Shown: positions 1 to 6,295 of the stretch, in pieces
Layout of the letters: every line of letters starts with the position of its first letter
How positions within the stretch are numbered: the stretch's first letter is position 1
From: an uncultured Collinsella sp.
Lineage (GTDB): Bacteria > Actinomycetota > Coriobacteriia > Coriobacteriales > Coriobacteriaceae
Assembly: GCA_900548815.1 (NCBI GenBank)
Contig: URLR01000071.1
Coordinates: 1-9,679, forward strand
Direction of reading: 5' to 3'
Length of the DNA stretch: 9,679 nucleotides
Notes under the pieces: generated by a model
Told to the model about the DNA's origin: nothing
What the model saw: only the letters and a program-made list of their open reading frames with translations
The model's database searches: none
Program-made: the position numbers and the translations under genes

Positions 1-1
1 G

Positions 2-391
2 ATCTTCCTGCAGATCGTTTACGGCCGCAGCCAGACCGCGTTCTCCGAGGGCGGCCTGCCCGTGGGCGCCTCCCTCGACGACCTCGGCAAGGGCCTTCGC
101 TCTCAGGTCGGCACCATGTTCGGCACCAAGGCCAAGGGCGCTCGTTACCTCGAGCTCGCTCAGGGCTACGTCACCCGCATGGCTCTCAACGACAAGAACG
201 AGATCATCGCATTCGAGTTCCTGAACCTCGGCAAGTTCACCGACGCCGTCAAGGCCGGCAAGACCCCCGAGGAGGCCATCGCTGGCGCTATGGGCCACTA
301 TGGTCAGTGGGAGAACGCTGCCAAGTACATCGACCCGCGCACCGACGAGGAGACTCACTCCGTCGCCAGCGTGTTCCCGGTTCACGAGTAG
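2..391 (+). CDS. Iron-sulfur cluster assembly scaffold-like protein, C-terminal part (5' end outside window)
   Basis: The reading frame is open from base 2, so the gene enters from the left edge. The GTG at 62 is an internal valine codon, not the start. 129 residues are visible, beginning IFLQIVYGRSQ and ending in a TAG at 389-391. The visible motifs (FSEGGLPVGA, LDDLGKGLRSQVGTM, and a YIDPR near the end) match my memory of the NifU-like scaffold protein that sits beside GGGtGRT genes in Clostridia and Coriobacteriia. In that family the cysteine-bearing NifU-like half is N-terminal, so it lies outside the window, and the visible part contains no cysteine. Binding or transfer of Fe-S clusters is therefore inferred from the family only. 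All visible lysine codons are AAG, suggesting high expression. The next gene starts 18 nt downstream, indicating one operon. Confidence 0.78.
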   Translation: MFLQIVYGRSQTAFSEGGLPVGASLDDLGKGLRSQVGTMFGTKAKGARYLELAQGYVTRMALNDKNEIIAFEFLNLGKFTDAVKAGKTPEEAIAGAMGHYGQWENAAKYIDPRTDEETHSVASVFPVHE

Positions 392-409
392 AAAGGGAGG
401 GAAATAACT

Positions 410-1414
410 ATGACTGTTACGTTCGAAGGTTACGAGCGCCGCGCTGACAAGATCAACAAGTGCCTCGCCGACAACGGCATCGCCTCCCTCGAGGAAGCTC
501 TGCAGATCTGCACCGACAAGGGCTTCAACCCGCGTGAGATCGTCAACAACACCCAGTCCATCGCCTTCCAGAACGCCGAGTGGGCCTACACCCTCGGTTG
601 CGCTCTCGCTGTCAAGCGTGGCGCCAAGTCCGCTTCTGAGGCTGCCGCCATCATCGGCGAGGGCATCCAGGCCTTCACCGTTCCCGGCTCCGTCGCCGAG
701 GACCGCAAGGTCGGTCTGGGCCACGGCAACCTGGGCGCTATGCTGCTCTCCGACGACACCGAGTGCTTCGCCTTCCTGGCTGGCCACGAGTCCTTCGCTG
801 CCGCTGAGGGCGCTATCGGTCTGGCTCTGAACGCCAACAAGGCTCGCAAGAAGCCGCTGCGCGTTATCCTCAACGGTCTGGGCAAGGACGCCGCCCAGAT
901 CATCGCCCGCATCAACGGCTTCACCTACGTGAAGACCCAGTTCGACTACTTCACGGGCGAGCTCAAGGTCGTCGAGACCATCCCATACTCCGATGGTCCC
1001 CGCGCCGCCGTCAACTGCTACGGCGCCGACGACGTCCGCGAGGGCGTTGCCATCATGTGGCACGAGAACGTCGACATCTCGATCACCGGTAACTCCACCA
1101 ACCCCACGCGCTTCCAGCACCCCGTCGCTGGCACCTACAAGAAGGAGCGCCTCGAGGCTGGCAAGAAGTACTTCTCCGTCGCTTCTGGTGGCGGCACTGG
1201 CCGTACCCTGCACCCGGACAACATGGGCGCCGGCCCTGCCTCTTACGGCATGACCGACACCATGGGCCGTATGCACTCCGACGCCCAGTTCGCCGGTTCT
1301 TCCTCCGTGCCTGCGCACGTCGACATGATGGGTCTCATCGGCATGGGTAACAACCCCATGGTCGGTGCCACCGTCGCCTGCGCTGTCGCCGTCGAGGAGG
1401 CCCTCAAGGCCTAA
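410..1414 (+). CDS. GGGtGRT-family protein of unknown function
   Basis: This is a complete 334-residue protein with the signature GGGTGRT at residues 260-266, within SVASGGGTGRTLHPDN. That motif gives the Pfam family GGGtGRT its name, and the length is typical. The start is the ATG at 410, preceded by a strong ribosome site (aaagggaggg, 392-401). The protein looks cytosolic: I see no signal peptide or convincing membrane segment. A second glycine/methionine-rich block follows the signature (MGAGPASYGMTDTMGRMHSDAQ, split here as residues 272-293), and the C-terminal region is rich in Gly, Met and Ala. Six cysteines (18, 34, 64, 119, 203, 324) and seven histidines could bind a metal or cluster, but no CxxC motif is present. 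The function is not established. Pairing with an Fe-S scaffold gene suggests a role in metal or cluster handling (inference). All 17 lysine codons are AAG, which points to high expression. Confidence 0.9.
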   Translation: MTVTFEGYERRADKINKCLADNGIASLEEALQICTDKGFNPREIVNNTQSIAFQNAEWAYTLGCALAVKRGAKSASEAAAIIGEGIQAFTVPGSVAEDRKVGLGHGNLGAMLLSDDTECFAFLAGHESFAAAEGAIGLALNANKARKKPLRVILNGLGKDAAQIIARINGFTYVKTQFDYFTGELKVVETIPYSDGPRAAVNCYGADDVREGVAIMWHENVDISITGNSTNPTRFQHPVAGTYKKERLEAGKKYFSVASGGGTGRTLHPDNMGAGPASYGMTDTMGRMHSDAQFAGSSSVPAHVDMMGLIGMGNNPMVGATVACAVAVEEALKA

Positions 1415-1449
1415 TCGCGCCCGTGCGATGCTCATATAGCTGAGCTTTG

Positions 1450-1486
1450 GAGCCGCTACCCACCCGGGTAGCGGCTCTTTTTGTTT
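1450..1486 (+). terminator. Rho-independent terminator of the scaffold/GGGtGRT operon
   Basis: A perfect 12-bp stem is formed by gagccgctaccc (1450-1461) and gggtagcggctc (1466-1477) with a 4-nt loop. It is followed at once by a T tract (1478-1482, then TTT at 1484-1486). It lies 36 nt after the GGGtGRT stop codon. Confidence 0.95.
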
Positions 1487-1532
1487 GCCCCGTCCCAAAT
1501 TGGTTACTCTTATTAGAAGGTCCGATATATCA

Positions 1533-1597
1533 GTTGCGGTGAAATACGGACTGAATTGCATCCATACAGGCCAAAACAGTCCGTATTCCACCGCAAC
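1533..1597. repeat. Long imperfect inverted repeat (21-nt arms, 23-nt loop)
   Basis: The left arm (1533-1553) begins gttgcggtg and ends acggactg. The right arm (1577-1597) begins cagtccgta and ends caccgcaac. The arms are complementary at 20 of 21 positions, the exception being an A/C change in the middle. No T tract follows on either strand, so it does not look like a terminator. It fills the 321-nt gap between the GGGtGRT terminator and the flavoprotein gene. It could be a small palindromic intergenic repeat (REP or MITE-like), an operator or a structured leader RNA. The rest of the gap (1598-1721) shows no gene or clear promoter. Confidence 0.8.
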
Positions 1598-1735
1598 TTA
1601 CCAAATTAGCCGACCGAAGTGACCGAGTCCACCTGACGCCCACCTGCCATATTTGCCCTTTACCGATTTGCCGAGTCTTTGCGGCCCCATTGCCGATCAC
1701 CCGTGCGACAATGCGCCGGACGAGAAAGGAATCCG

Positions 1736-3262
1736 ATGGAATCGACTGATGTACTGGTAATTGGAGCTGGCATTGCGGGCCTTTGCGCCGCCATCGAAGC
1801 GGCACGCACGGGTGCAACCGTCACTGTGGCAAGCGCCGGCAAGACCATGAGTGGATCGAGCTTCTTCCCGGGTACCTGGGGCCTCGGCCTCATCGGTCCC
1901 GTCGACGAAGACGACGAGCAGGACCTCATCGACACCATCCAGACCGTCGGCGGCGGCGTTGCCGACCCCGAACTCGTCCAAACGTTCGTCCACGGCATTC
2001 GCCAAGCGATTGACTGGCTCGAGCAAGACCTGGGCGTTGAGCTCCAGCGTCCGCAAAGCGCCAAGAGTGCTCAACAAAAGCAGTTTATCCCCTGCTTTGA
2101 CCACAAGACGCGCATGTGGCGCGGCCTCACCCGCAAGCCCCTTGAGGACGCTCTGACGACCTGGATCGAGTCGCTCGGCATTCGCCTGCTCCCCCGCCAT
2201 GAGCTTATCGACCTTGTTGAGGACACGAACGGCAGAATAACCGGAACCGTACTCTACGACCTTACCAAAAATCGAATCGTGCCCTTTGCTGCCAAGGCCA
2301 CGATCATCGCAGCCGGTGGCACAGGCGGCCTGTTCGAGCGCAGCCTTACGTCGGCTGATGTGCTCAGCTCCTCGCAGGCCATCGCACTGGCGCACGGCGC
2401 AACACTTACTAATATAGAGTTCATGCAGATGATGCCTGGCTTCATCGAGCCCAGGCGTAACTTGGTCTTCAACGAGAAAACCTGGCGCTACGTGCATGTA
2501 GACCAGCCGGTAGATATTGCCGACGACAAGCTGGACGACCTGCTCGAGCAGCGCTCTGGATATGGTCCCTTCACGTCACGCTTGGCCTCCCGCGCTATCG
2601 ATCTCGTCATCGATCAGGCAGGTGCCGAAGGCCTGGCACTCCACTACGACTTCCCCCGCGAGGATGTCCCAGAGTTTGTGCAGACCTTTGCCACCTGGCT
2701 GCAAGACGAGCACGGCATCGCGCCGACCGACGAGATGCGCGTTGCGATGTATGCCCACGCCGCTAACGGCGGCATCAAGATCGATAAGACCGCGCACACG
2801 GGCGTTGAGGGCCTCTACGCTTGCGGCGAGGCGACAGGCGGCATGCACGGCGCCGACCGCATTGGTGGCTTGTCAAGCGCCAACGGCATCGTGTTCGGGC
2901 GCATCGCAGGCGCATCGGCAGCCCTTGCAGCGCAGAATGCACCTGAGATGGCCCCGAAGACGGATATCGACCTCCCCCAGCATGGCATTGCCACAACAGA
3001 TGCCGAACGCCTGACACACAGCCTTAAGCACACGATGAGCACCTATTGCATGATCAACCGCACCGAGACGGGCCTATCCGAGGCACTACACGAGCTTGAG
3101 GGCTTGAAGGCAGAGGCAACGACCTTGAGCACACAGAAAGCCCAGGACAGCGAAGTCGCAGCCCTCGCCCGCCTGCAATCGCAGATTCAACTAGCACAGA
3201 AAATGGTCAAAGCCATGCGTAAGCGAACCGAAAGTCTCGGATCGCACTATCGAGCAGACTAA
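1736..3262 (+). CDS. FAD-dependent oxidoreductase, fumarate reductase / L-aspartate oxidase family
   Basis: This is a 508-residue soluble flavoprotein. The start is the ATG at 1736, because a ribosome site (gagaaagga, 1722-1730) lies 5 nt upstream. An in-frame ATG at 1679 lacks one. An N-terminal Rossmann motif for FAD (VIGAGIAGLCAA, GxGxxG at residues 10-15) is followed by a second dinucleotide contact, IIAAGGTGG (190-198). SRLASRAID (281-289) resembles the catalytic-arginine region of the family. Then come GGIKID (345-350) and YACGEATGGMHGADRIGG (361-378), the conserved FAD/substrate region of fumarate reductase, succinate dehydrogenase and NadB. The C-terminus (RKRTESLGSHYRAD, 495-508) matches the family's Glu-Ser-x-Gly-x-His-x-Arg signature. 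There is no Tat signal, heme or FMN domain and no sdh/frd B or C subunit nearby. No nadA or nadC is adjacent, so the substrate (aspartate, fumarate or another) cannot be assigned. Its codon use is less biased than that of the upstream operon. No T-tract terminator follows it. Confidence 0.85.
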   Translation: MESTDVLVIGAGIAGLCAAIEAARTGATVTVASAGKTMSGSSFFPGTWGLGLIGPVDEDDEQDLIDTIQTVGGGVADPELVQTFVHGIRQAIDWLEQDLGVELQRPQSAKSAQQKQFIPCFDHKTRMWRGLTRKPLEDALTTWIESLGIRLLPRHELIDLVEDTNGRITGTVLYDLTKNRIVPFAAKATIIAAGGTGGLFERSLTSADVLSSSQAIALAHGATLTNIEFMQMMPGFIEPRRNLVFNEKTWRYVHVDQPVDIADDKLDDLLEQRSGYGPFTSRLASRAIDLVIDQAGAEGLALHYDFPREDVPEFVQTFATWLQDEHGIAPTDEMRVAMYAHAANGGIKIDKTAHTGVEGLYACGEATGGMHGADRIGGLSSANGIVFGRIAGASAALAAQNAPEMAPKTDIDLPQHGIATTDAERLTHSLKHTMSTYCMINRTETGLSEALHELEGLKAEATTLSTQKAQDSEVAALARLQSQIQLAQKMVKAMRKRTESLGSHYRAD

Positions 3263-3321
3263 ATCGATTCTCACTTTGAGTTTGATCACAACTTTTCAAC
3301 ATGCATCGAGCCCTGTGAGCA

Positions 3322-3381
3322 TGATTCCTCTAAGGAGAACACGCCTACGGGGCTTTAGCAGTGTTTTCCCTAAGGGAATCA
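3322..3381. repeat. Nested inverted repeat downstream of the flavoprotein gene
   Basis: The outer arms at 3322-3342 and 3361-3381 are complementary at 17 of 21 positions (tgattcc...gaacac against gtgtttt...ggaatca). Each arm carries its own small palindrome: tcct-cta-agga (3327-3336) on the left and ttccct-a-agggaa (3366-3378) on the right. The 18-nt spacer is acgcctacggggcttt-like. The structure could form one long hairpin or two small ones. There is no T tract. Confidence 0.6.
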
Positions 3382-3437
3382 CGGTGCAGATTTCTCAGCT
3401 CCGCGCCCTTTCGGGTTCGACCCCATGAAAGGTCAAC

Positions 3438-3470
3438 AAAAAAAGACGGCCAACCGAAGCCAGTCTCTTT
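3438..3470 (-). terminator. Second terminator-like hairpin in repeat copy 1
   Basis: On the minus strand the sequence reads aaagagac-t-ggc, a loop ttcggttg, then gcc-gtcttttttt. The stem of about 11 pairs has one bulged T and one G-U pair and ends in a run of seven T. It corresponds to the tRNA-Lys terminator in copy 2 but has changed bases in both arms, some of them compensating. Confidence 0.6.
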
Positions 3471-3482
3471 AACATGCTTTGG

Positions 3483-3499
3483 TGGGCCGTCAGGGGGTC
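3483..3499 (-). pseudogene. tRNA-Lys 3'-end fragment
   Basis: Seventeen bases (minus strand gaccccctgacggccca) are identical to the end of the intact tRNA-Lys gene, from the T loop through the acceptor strand and discriminator base. The match stops inside the T loop, and the neighbouring sequence toward 3560 is an unrelated GC-rich stretch. It is therefore not a functional tRNA. It is either the remnant of a second tRNA-Lys gene or an attachment-site-like duplication. Confidence 0.75.
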
Positions 3500-3572
3500 A
3501 GCCTGCTGCGCAGGCGGCCGCTGCGGCGCCAAGGCGCCTTGCGCGCTACGCTGGTAAATGCTTACGTATTTC
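3500..3572. other. GC-rich palindromic spacer between the two repeat copies
   Basis: This stretch contains cctgc-tgc-gcagg (3502-3514), adjacent ggcgcc sites around an AA, and the perfect palindrome aaggcgcctt (3531-3540). No gene is visible. It occupies the place where the body of a tRNA would be expected if copy 1 had once been a complete gene. Confidence 0.45.
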
Positions 3573-3677
3573 CTCAGCTCCGCGCCCTTACGGGTTCGAC
3601 CCCATACGAGGTCAACAAAAAAGCGACCAGCCTGAGCCAGTCGCTTTAACAATCTTTGGGTGGGCCGTCAGGGGGTC
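3573..3677 (-). repeat. Direct repeat, copy 2 (overlaps the 3' end of intact tRNA-Lys)
   Basis: This is the partner of the block at 3394-3499. It includes the terminator of the tRNA operon and the last 17 nt of the intact tRNA-Lys gene. Outside the tRNA the two copies differ mainly in the arms of the terminator stem and the four bases before ggtcaac. Confidence 0.85.
3616..3647 (-). terminator. Rho-independent terminator of the tRNA-His/tRNA-Lys operon
   Basis: On the minus strand aagcgactggc pairs with gctggtcgctt (plus positions 3621-3631 and 3636-3646) around a 4-nt loop, and six T follow. The two non-Watson-Crick positions are G-U pairs only when read on the minus strand, which supports that orientation. 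It begins 14 nt after the tRNA-Lys 3' end. Confidence 0.9.
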
Positions 3678-3733
3678 GAACCCTGGACCTTGGGATTAAG
3701 AGTCCCCTGCTCTACCAACTGAGCTAACGACCC
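3661..3733 (-). tRNA. tRNA-Lys (anticodon CTT)
   Basis: This is a 73-nt cloverleaf on the minus strand. The acceptor gggtcgt pairs with acggccc, the D arm is gctc/gagc, the anticodon loop is CTCTTAA (anticodon CTT, reading AAG), and the T arm is caggg-ttcgacc-ccctg. The discriminator base is A. The 3' CCA is not encoded (CCC follows), so it must be added after transcription. The first anticodon-stem pair (27-43) is a G/A mismatch. AAG is the dominant lysine codon in the window. Confidence 0.96.
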
Positions 3734-3755
3734 GATATCAACACGAAGCAAGAAC

Positions 3756-3833
3756 TGGGGTGGGTAAAGGGACTCGAACCCTCGACCTACGGGACCACAA
3801 CCCGTCGCTCTAGCCAACTGAGCTACACCCACC
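3756..3833 (-). tRNA. tRNA-His (anticodon GTG)
   Basis: This cloverleaf on the minus strand has the extra 5' G (G-1) opposite C73 that defines histidine tRNAs. The D arm is gctc/gagc, the anticodon stem-loop is acggg-TTGTGGT-cccgt (anticodon GTG), and the T arm is gaggg-ttcgagt-ccctt. The CCA end is encoded (plus positions 3756-3758). It lies 22 nt upstream of tRNA-Lys in the same transcript. Confidence 0.97.
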
Positions 3834-3859
3834 GTGTCCTGCGCGCTTCGCGCTCGACT

Positions 3860-3888
3860 ATTATTGCAAGGAACGCCACGCGATGCAA
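3860..3888 (-). promoter_or_regulatory. Promoter of the tRNA-His/tRNA-Lys operon
   Basis: On the minus strand a TTGCAT -35 box (3883-3888) and an AATAAT -10 box (3860-3865) are separated by exactly 17 nt. They lie just upstream of tRNA-His. An AT-rich palindrome (ttttcaa at 3896-3902, ttgaaaa at 3908-3914) sits directly upstream, where an UP element would be expected. Confidence 0.75.
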
Positions 3889-3998
3889 GCCCCAATTTTC
3901 AAGAATTTTGAAAAGAGTTTTTCGGATCCATTTCGAGCAAATCCCACCGGTTTCATAGGAGTAAACTTGCCCCACTGCAAATGCTCGAAAGGACCGGC

Positions 3999-5180
3999 AT
4001 GAAAGAACTCTCCAACCGCACGGCAACGTTTACCGATTCGGTCATCCGCCGTATGACGCGCATCTCCAACAAGTATGGCGCCGTCAACCTGTCGCAGGGC
4101 TTCCCCGACTTCGATCCCCCGGCGCAGCTGCTCAATAGTCTGGGCACCATCGCCACCGACCCCAAGCCGCTTTACCACCAGTACTCCATCACCTGGGGCT
4201 CCCAGGCCATGCGCGAGGCGCTCGCCGCCAAACAGGAGCACTTTATGGGCATGCCGGTGAACCCCAACGAGAATATCGTAGTCACTTGCGGCTCCACCGA
4301 GGCCATGATGGCCGCCATGATGACGGTCACGAACCCCGGCGACAAGGTCGTCATCTTCTCGCCGTTCTACGAGAACTACGGCGCTGACACCATTCTCTCG
4401 GGAGCCGAGCCCATCTATGTGCCGCTCAACCCGCCCACCTTTGACTTCGACCGCGAGGTCCTCGAGGCGGCCTTCCGCGACAACGACCCAAAGGCCATCG
4501 TCCTGTGCAACCCTTCCAACCCCTGCGGCAAGGTCTTTACGCGCGAGGAGCTCACCTTTATCGCCGACCTCTGCAAAAAGTACGACGCCTATTGCATCAC
4601 CGACGAGGTATACGAGCACATCGTCTACGCACCCCATGAGCACGTCTACATGGCCACGCTGCCTGGCATGTTCGAGCGCACCATCAGCTGCAGCTCGCTG
4701 TCCAAGACCTACTCCATCACCGGCTGGCGTCTGGGCTACACTATCGCCCCTGCCGAAATCACCGAGCGCATCAAAAAGGTCCACAACTTCCTCACCGTGG
4801 GCGCCGCCGCTCCCCTGCAGGAAGCCGTCGTCACCGCCCTCAACTTCGACGACAGCTATTACGATGAGGTCCTTGACCTCTATGCCGCCAAACGCGACCT
4901 GTTCTGCCAGGGACTCGACAGCATCGGTCTTGAGCATAACGTGCCGCAGGGCGCCTACTACGTCATGATGGACATCTCTGAGTTTGGCTATGACAGCGAC
5001 CTCGAATTCTGCGAGGACCTCGCGTCTAAGGTGGGCGTGGGCGCCGTGCCCGGCTCGAGCTTCTTCCGCGAGCCCGTCAACCACCTGATTCGTTTCCACT
5101 TTGCCAAGCGAGACGAGACGCTTAACGCGGCACTGGAGAACCTCAAGTCCCTGCGTGATAAAATCAAACCGCGCGGGTAA
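3999..5180 (+). CDS. PLP-dependent aminotransferase, class I/II
   Basis: This 393-residue cytosolic enzyme transfers amino groups between an amino acid and a 2-oxo acid. The ATG at 3999 is preferred because aaagga (3988-3993) lies 5 nt before it. An in-frame ATG at 3981 has no ribosome site. Conserved features are NLSQGFPDFDPP (30-41), CGSTEA (97-102), NPSNPCG (171-177), the pyridine-nitrogen aspartate in TDEVYEH (D202), the PLP Schiff-base lysine in SLSKTYSITGWRLGY (K236), and the carboxylate-binding arginine in HLIRFHF (R365). The NLSQGFPDF block resembles the kynurenine/methionine/glutamine aminotransferase branch and the aspartate aminotransferase Igamma group, so the substrate cannot be named. 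It is transcribed alone: it diverges from the tRNA operon and ends at its own terminator. Confidence 0.93.
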   Translation: MKELSNRTATFTDSVIRRMTRISNKYGAVNLSQGFPDFDPPAQLLNSLGTIATDPKPLYHQYSITWGSQAMREALAAKQEHFMGMPVNPNENIVVTCGSTEAMMAAMMTVTNPGDKVVIFSPFYENYGADTILSGAEPIYVPLNPPTFDFDREVLEAAFRDNDPKAIVLCNPSNPCGKVFTREELTFIADLCKKYDAYCITDEVYEHIVYAPHEHVYMATLPGMFERTISCSSLSKTYSITGWRLGYTIAPAEITERIKKVHNFLTVGAAAPLQEAVVTALNFDDSYYDEVLDLYAAKRDLFCQGLDSIGLEHNVPQGAYYVMMDISEFGYDSDLEFCEDLASKVGVGAVPGSSFFREPVNHLIRFHFAKRDETLNAALENLKSLRDKIKPRG

Positions 5181-5205
5181 GGACGACCCGGCAACTAAAG
5201 TAACT

Positions 5206-5248
5206 AAAGAAGCCCCGCACCGCCTGCCGCGTTGCGAGGCTTCTTTTT
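5206..5248 (+). terminator. Rho-independent terminator of the aminotransferase gene
   Basis: A 9-bp perfect outer stem is formed by aaagaagcc (5206-5214) and ggcttcttt (5238-5246), with a GC-rich internal loop and a T run to 5248. It begins 26 nt after the stop codon. Confidence 0.88.
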
Positions 5249-5255
5249 ATGGCGC

Positions 5256-5283
5256 TTTCTTAAATGGTTTAGAGCTCTATACT
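5256..5283 (+). promoter_or_regulatory. Probable promoter of the ROK kinase gene
   Basis: A good -10 box, TATACT (5278-5283), lies 38 nt before the start codon. The best -35 candidate is a weak TTTCTT (5256-5261) 16 nt upstream. A start near 5290 would give a leader of about 30 nt. It sits just after the aminotransferase terminator. Confidence 0.5.
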
Positions 5284-5321
5284 TTAGTCATGGAGCAACT
5301 CGTCCCAGTGAGAGGAATATT

Positions 5322-6212
5322 ATGGAAGAGCAGCAACTTATCGGAGCGCTCGAGGCCGGCGGCACCAAGATGGTCTGCGCCACGGGCTATGCAGACGGCA
5401 CGGTCCTGGAGCGTGAGCAGATCGTGACCACGACTCCGCAGAAGACCGTCGAGGCCGTCAACGCATGGTTTGCCGACAAGGGCATCGCCGCGCTGGGCAT
5501 CGGCGCCTTTGGCCCCACCGCAGTCAACCCTGCCTCGCCCCAATACGGCAAGATCCTGGAGACGCCCAAAACGGCATGGCGCTACTTTGACCTGCTGGGC
5601 ACCATCCAAAACGAGCTCAATATTCCCTGCGGCTACGACACCGACGTCAACGTCGCCTGCCTGGGCGAGGTCACCTTTGGTTGCGCCCAGGGCCTCACAG
5701 ACGTGATCTACCTGACCATCGGCACCGGCGTGGGCGCCGGCGTGCTATCGGGCGGCAAGCTCGTACACGGCATGATGCATCCCGAGGCCGGCCATATCCT
5801 GGTCACGCGCGACCCGCGCGACACCATCGGCGAGCATAGCGCCTGCCCCTTCCACGACAACTGCCTCGAGGGCCTCATCGCAGGCCCCGGCGTTAAAAAG
5901 CGCTGGAATGGCAAGAGTGCCGGAGACATGGCCGATGACCCGGAGGCCATGGATCTGCTCGCGGGCTATCTGGCACAGGCACTCATGACCTACACGCTGT
6001 GCTATGCCCCGCAGAAGATCATCATCGGCGGTGGCGTTGCCGATCACACCCCTATCGTGCCGCTCGCCCGCAAAAAGTGCGCCGAGATGCTCAACAGCTA
6101 CATCGTCACGCCCGAGGTCAACGATATCGACACCTACATTGTCAACAACAGCCTCGAGGGCAAGCAGGGCATCATGGGCTGCCTGGCCCTGGGCGCACAG
6201 GCGCTTCAGTAG
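5322..6212 (+). CDS. ROK-family sugar kinase, probable fructokinase
   Basis: This 296-residue cytosolic kinase probably phosphorylates fructose to fructose 6-phosphate with ATP. The ATG at 5322 follows agagga (5311-5316) at 5 nt. Upstream in-frame codons lie in the aminotransferase terminator and are not used. An N-terminal phosphate-binding motif, GALEAGGTKMVCA (8-20), is followed by a GYDTDVNVACLGE block (104-116) with the likely catalytic base D108. Next is IGTGVGAG (133-140). The zinc site is H158 in PEAGHIL together with C175, H178 and C181 in CPFHDNCLEG. A second glycine-rich ATP motif, IIIGGGVA, is at 233-240. The CxxHxxCLEG zinc site and the length of about 290 residues match the YdhR/ScrK fructokinase branch rather than glucokinases or NagC-type repressors. 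No DNA-binding domain is present. The gene is monocistronic, and no sugar transporter is adjacent. Confidence 0.9.
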   Translation: MEEQQLIGALEAGGTKMVCATGYADGTVLEREQIVTTTPQKTVEAVNAWFADKGIAALGIGAFGPTAVNPASPQYGKILETPKTAWRYFDLLGTIQNELNIPCGYDTDVNVACLGEVTFGCAQGLTDVIYLTIGTGVGAGVLSGGKLVHGMMHPEAGHILVTRDPRDTIGEHSACPFHDNCLEGLIAGPGVKKRWNGKSAGDMADDPEAMDLLAGYLAQALMTYTLCYAPQKIIIGGGVADHTPIVPLARKKCAEMLNSYIVTPEVNDIDTYIVNNSLEGKQGIMGCLALGAQALQ

Positions 6213-6226
6213 CAGACGCACCCACA

Positions 6227-6277
6227 GGGCGTGGCGCGCTCGGCAAATCCAACCTACGGAACGACGCCACCACGCCC
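6227..6277. other. Extra stem between ROK kinase and its terminator
   Basis: gggcgtgg (6227-6234) is complementary to ccacgccc (6270-6277) across a 35-nt loop. It has no T tract and is only a possible secondary structure in the 3' untranslated region. Confidence 0.25.
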
Positions 6278-6295
6278 CATATAAGCCCTCAAATA

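Larger units (their letters stand above)
3394..3499 (-). repeat. Direct repeat, copy 1 (degenerate copy of tRNA-Lys 3' flank)
   Basis: This block of about 105 nt is repeated at 3573-3677, offset by 178-179 nt. Long identical blocks are ctcagctccgcgccctt, cgggttcgaccccat, ggtcaacaaaa and gtgggccgtcagggggtc. Read on the minus strand it consists of a tRNA-Lys 3' fragment, a terminator hairpin and a trailing GC-rich segment. The 5' three quarters of the tRNA are missing here. Confidence 0.85.

Noticed and set aside
1500..1529. A possible promoter (TTGGTT, 18 nt, GATATA) for the flavoprotein gene
   Set aside because: Both boxes are poor matches and it lies over 200 nt from the start codon, upstream of the inverted repeat. 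It was not strong enough to list as a feature.
1697..2497. A 266-codon minus-strand frame
   Set aside because: It is a shadow of the flavoprotein gene, with no motifs and no ribosome site.
3322..3381. The nested inverted repeat as a CRISPR or terminator
   Set aside because: There are only two unequal arms, no regular spacers and no T tract.
3361..3699. A 112-codon plus-strand frame ending VRGSNPGPWD
   Set aside because: It reads through repeats and ends inside the antisense of tRNA-Lys. That C-terminus is a familiar false translation of tRNA T-arm sequence.
3668..3895. A 75-codon minus-strand frame containing VAQLARATGCGPVGRGFESL
   Set aside because: It is translated tRNA-His and tRNA-Lys sequence, not a protein.
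3861..5099. A 412-codon minus-strand open frame
   Set aside because: It is the antisense of the aminotransferase gene, which has all PLP-enzyme motifs. The frame also runs across the tRNA promoter.
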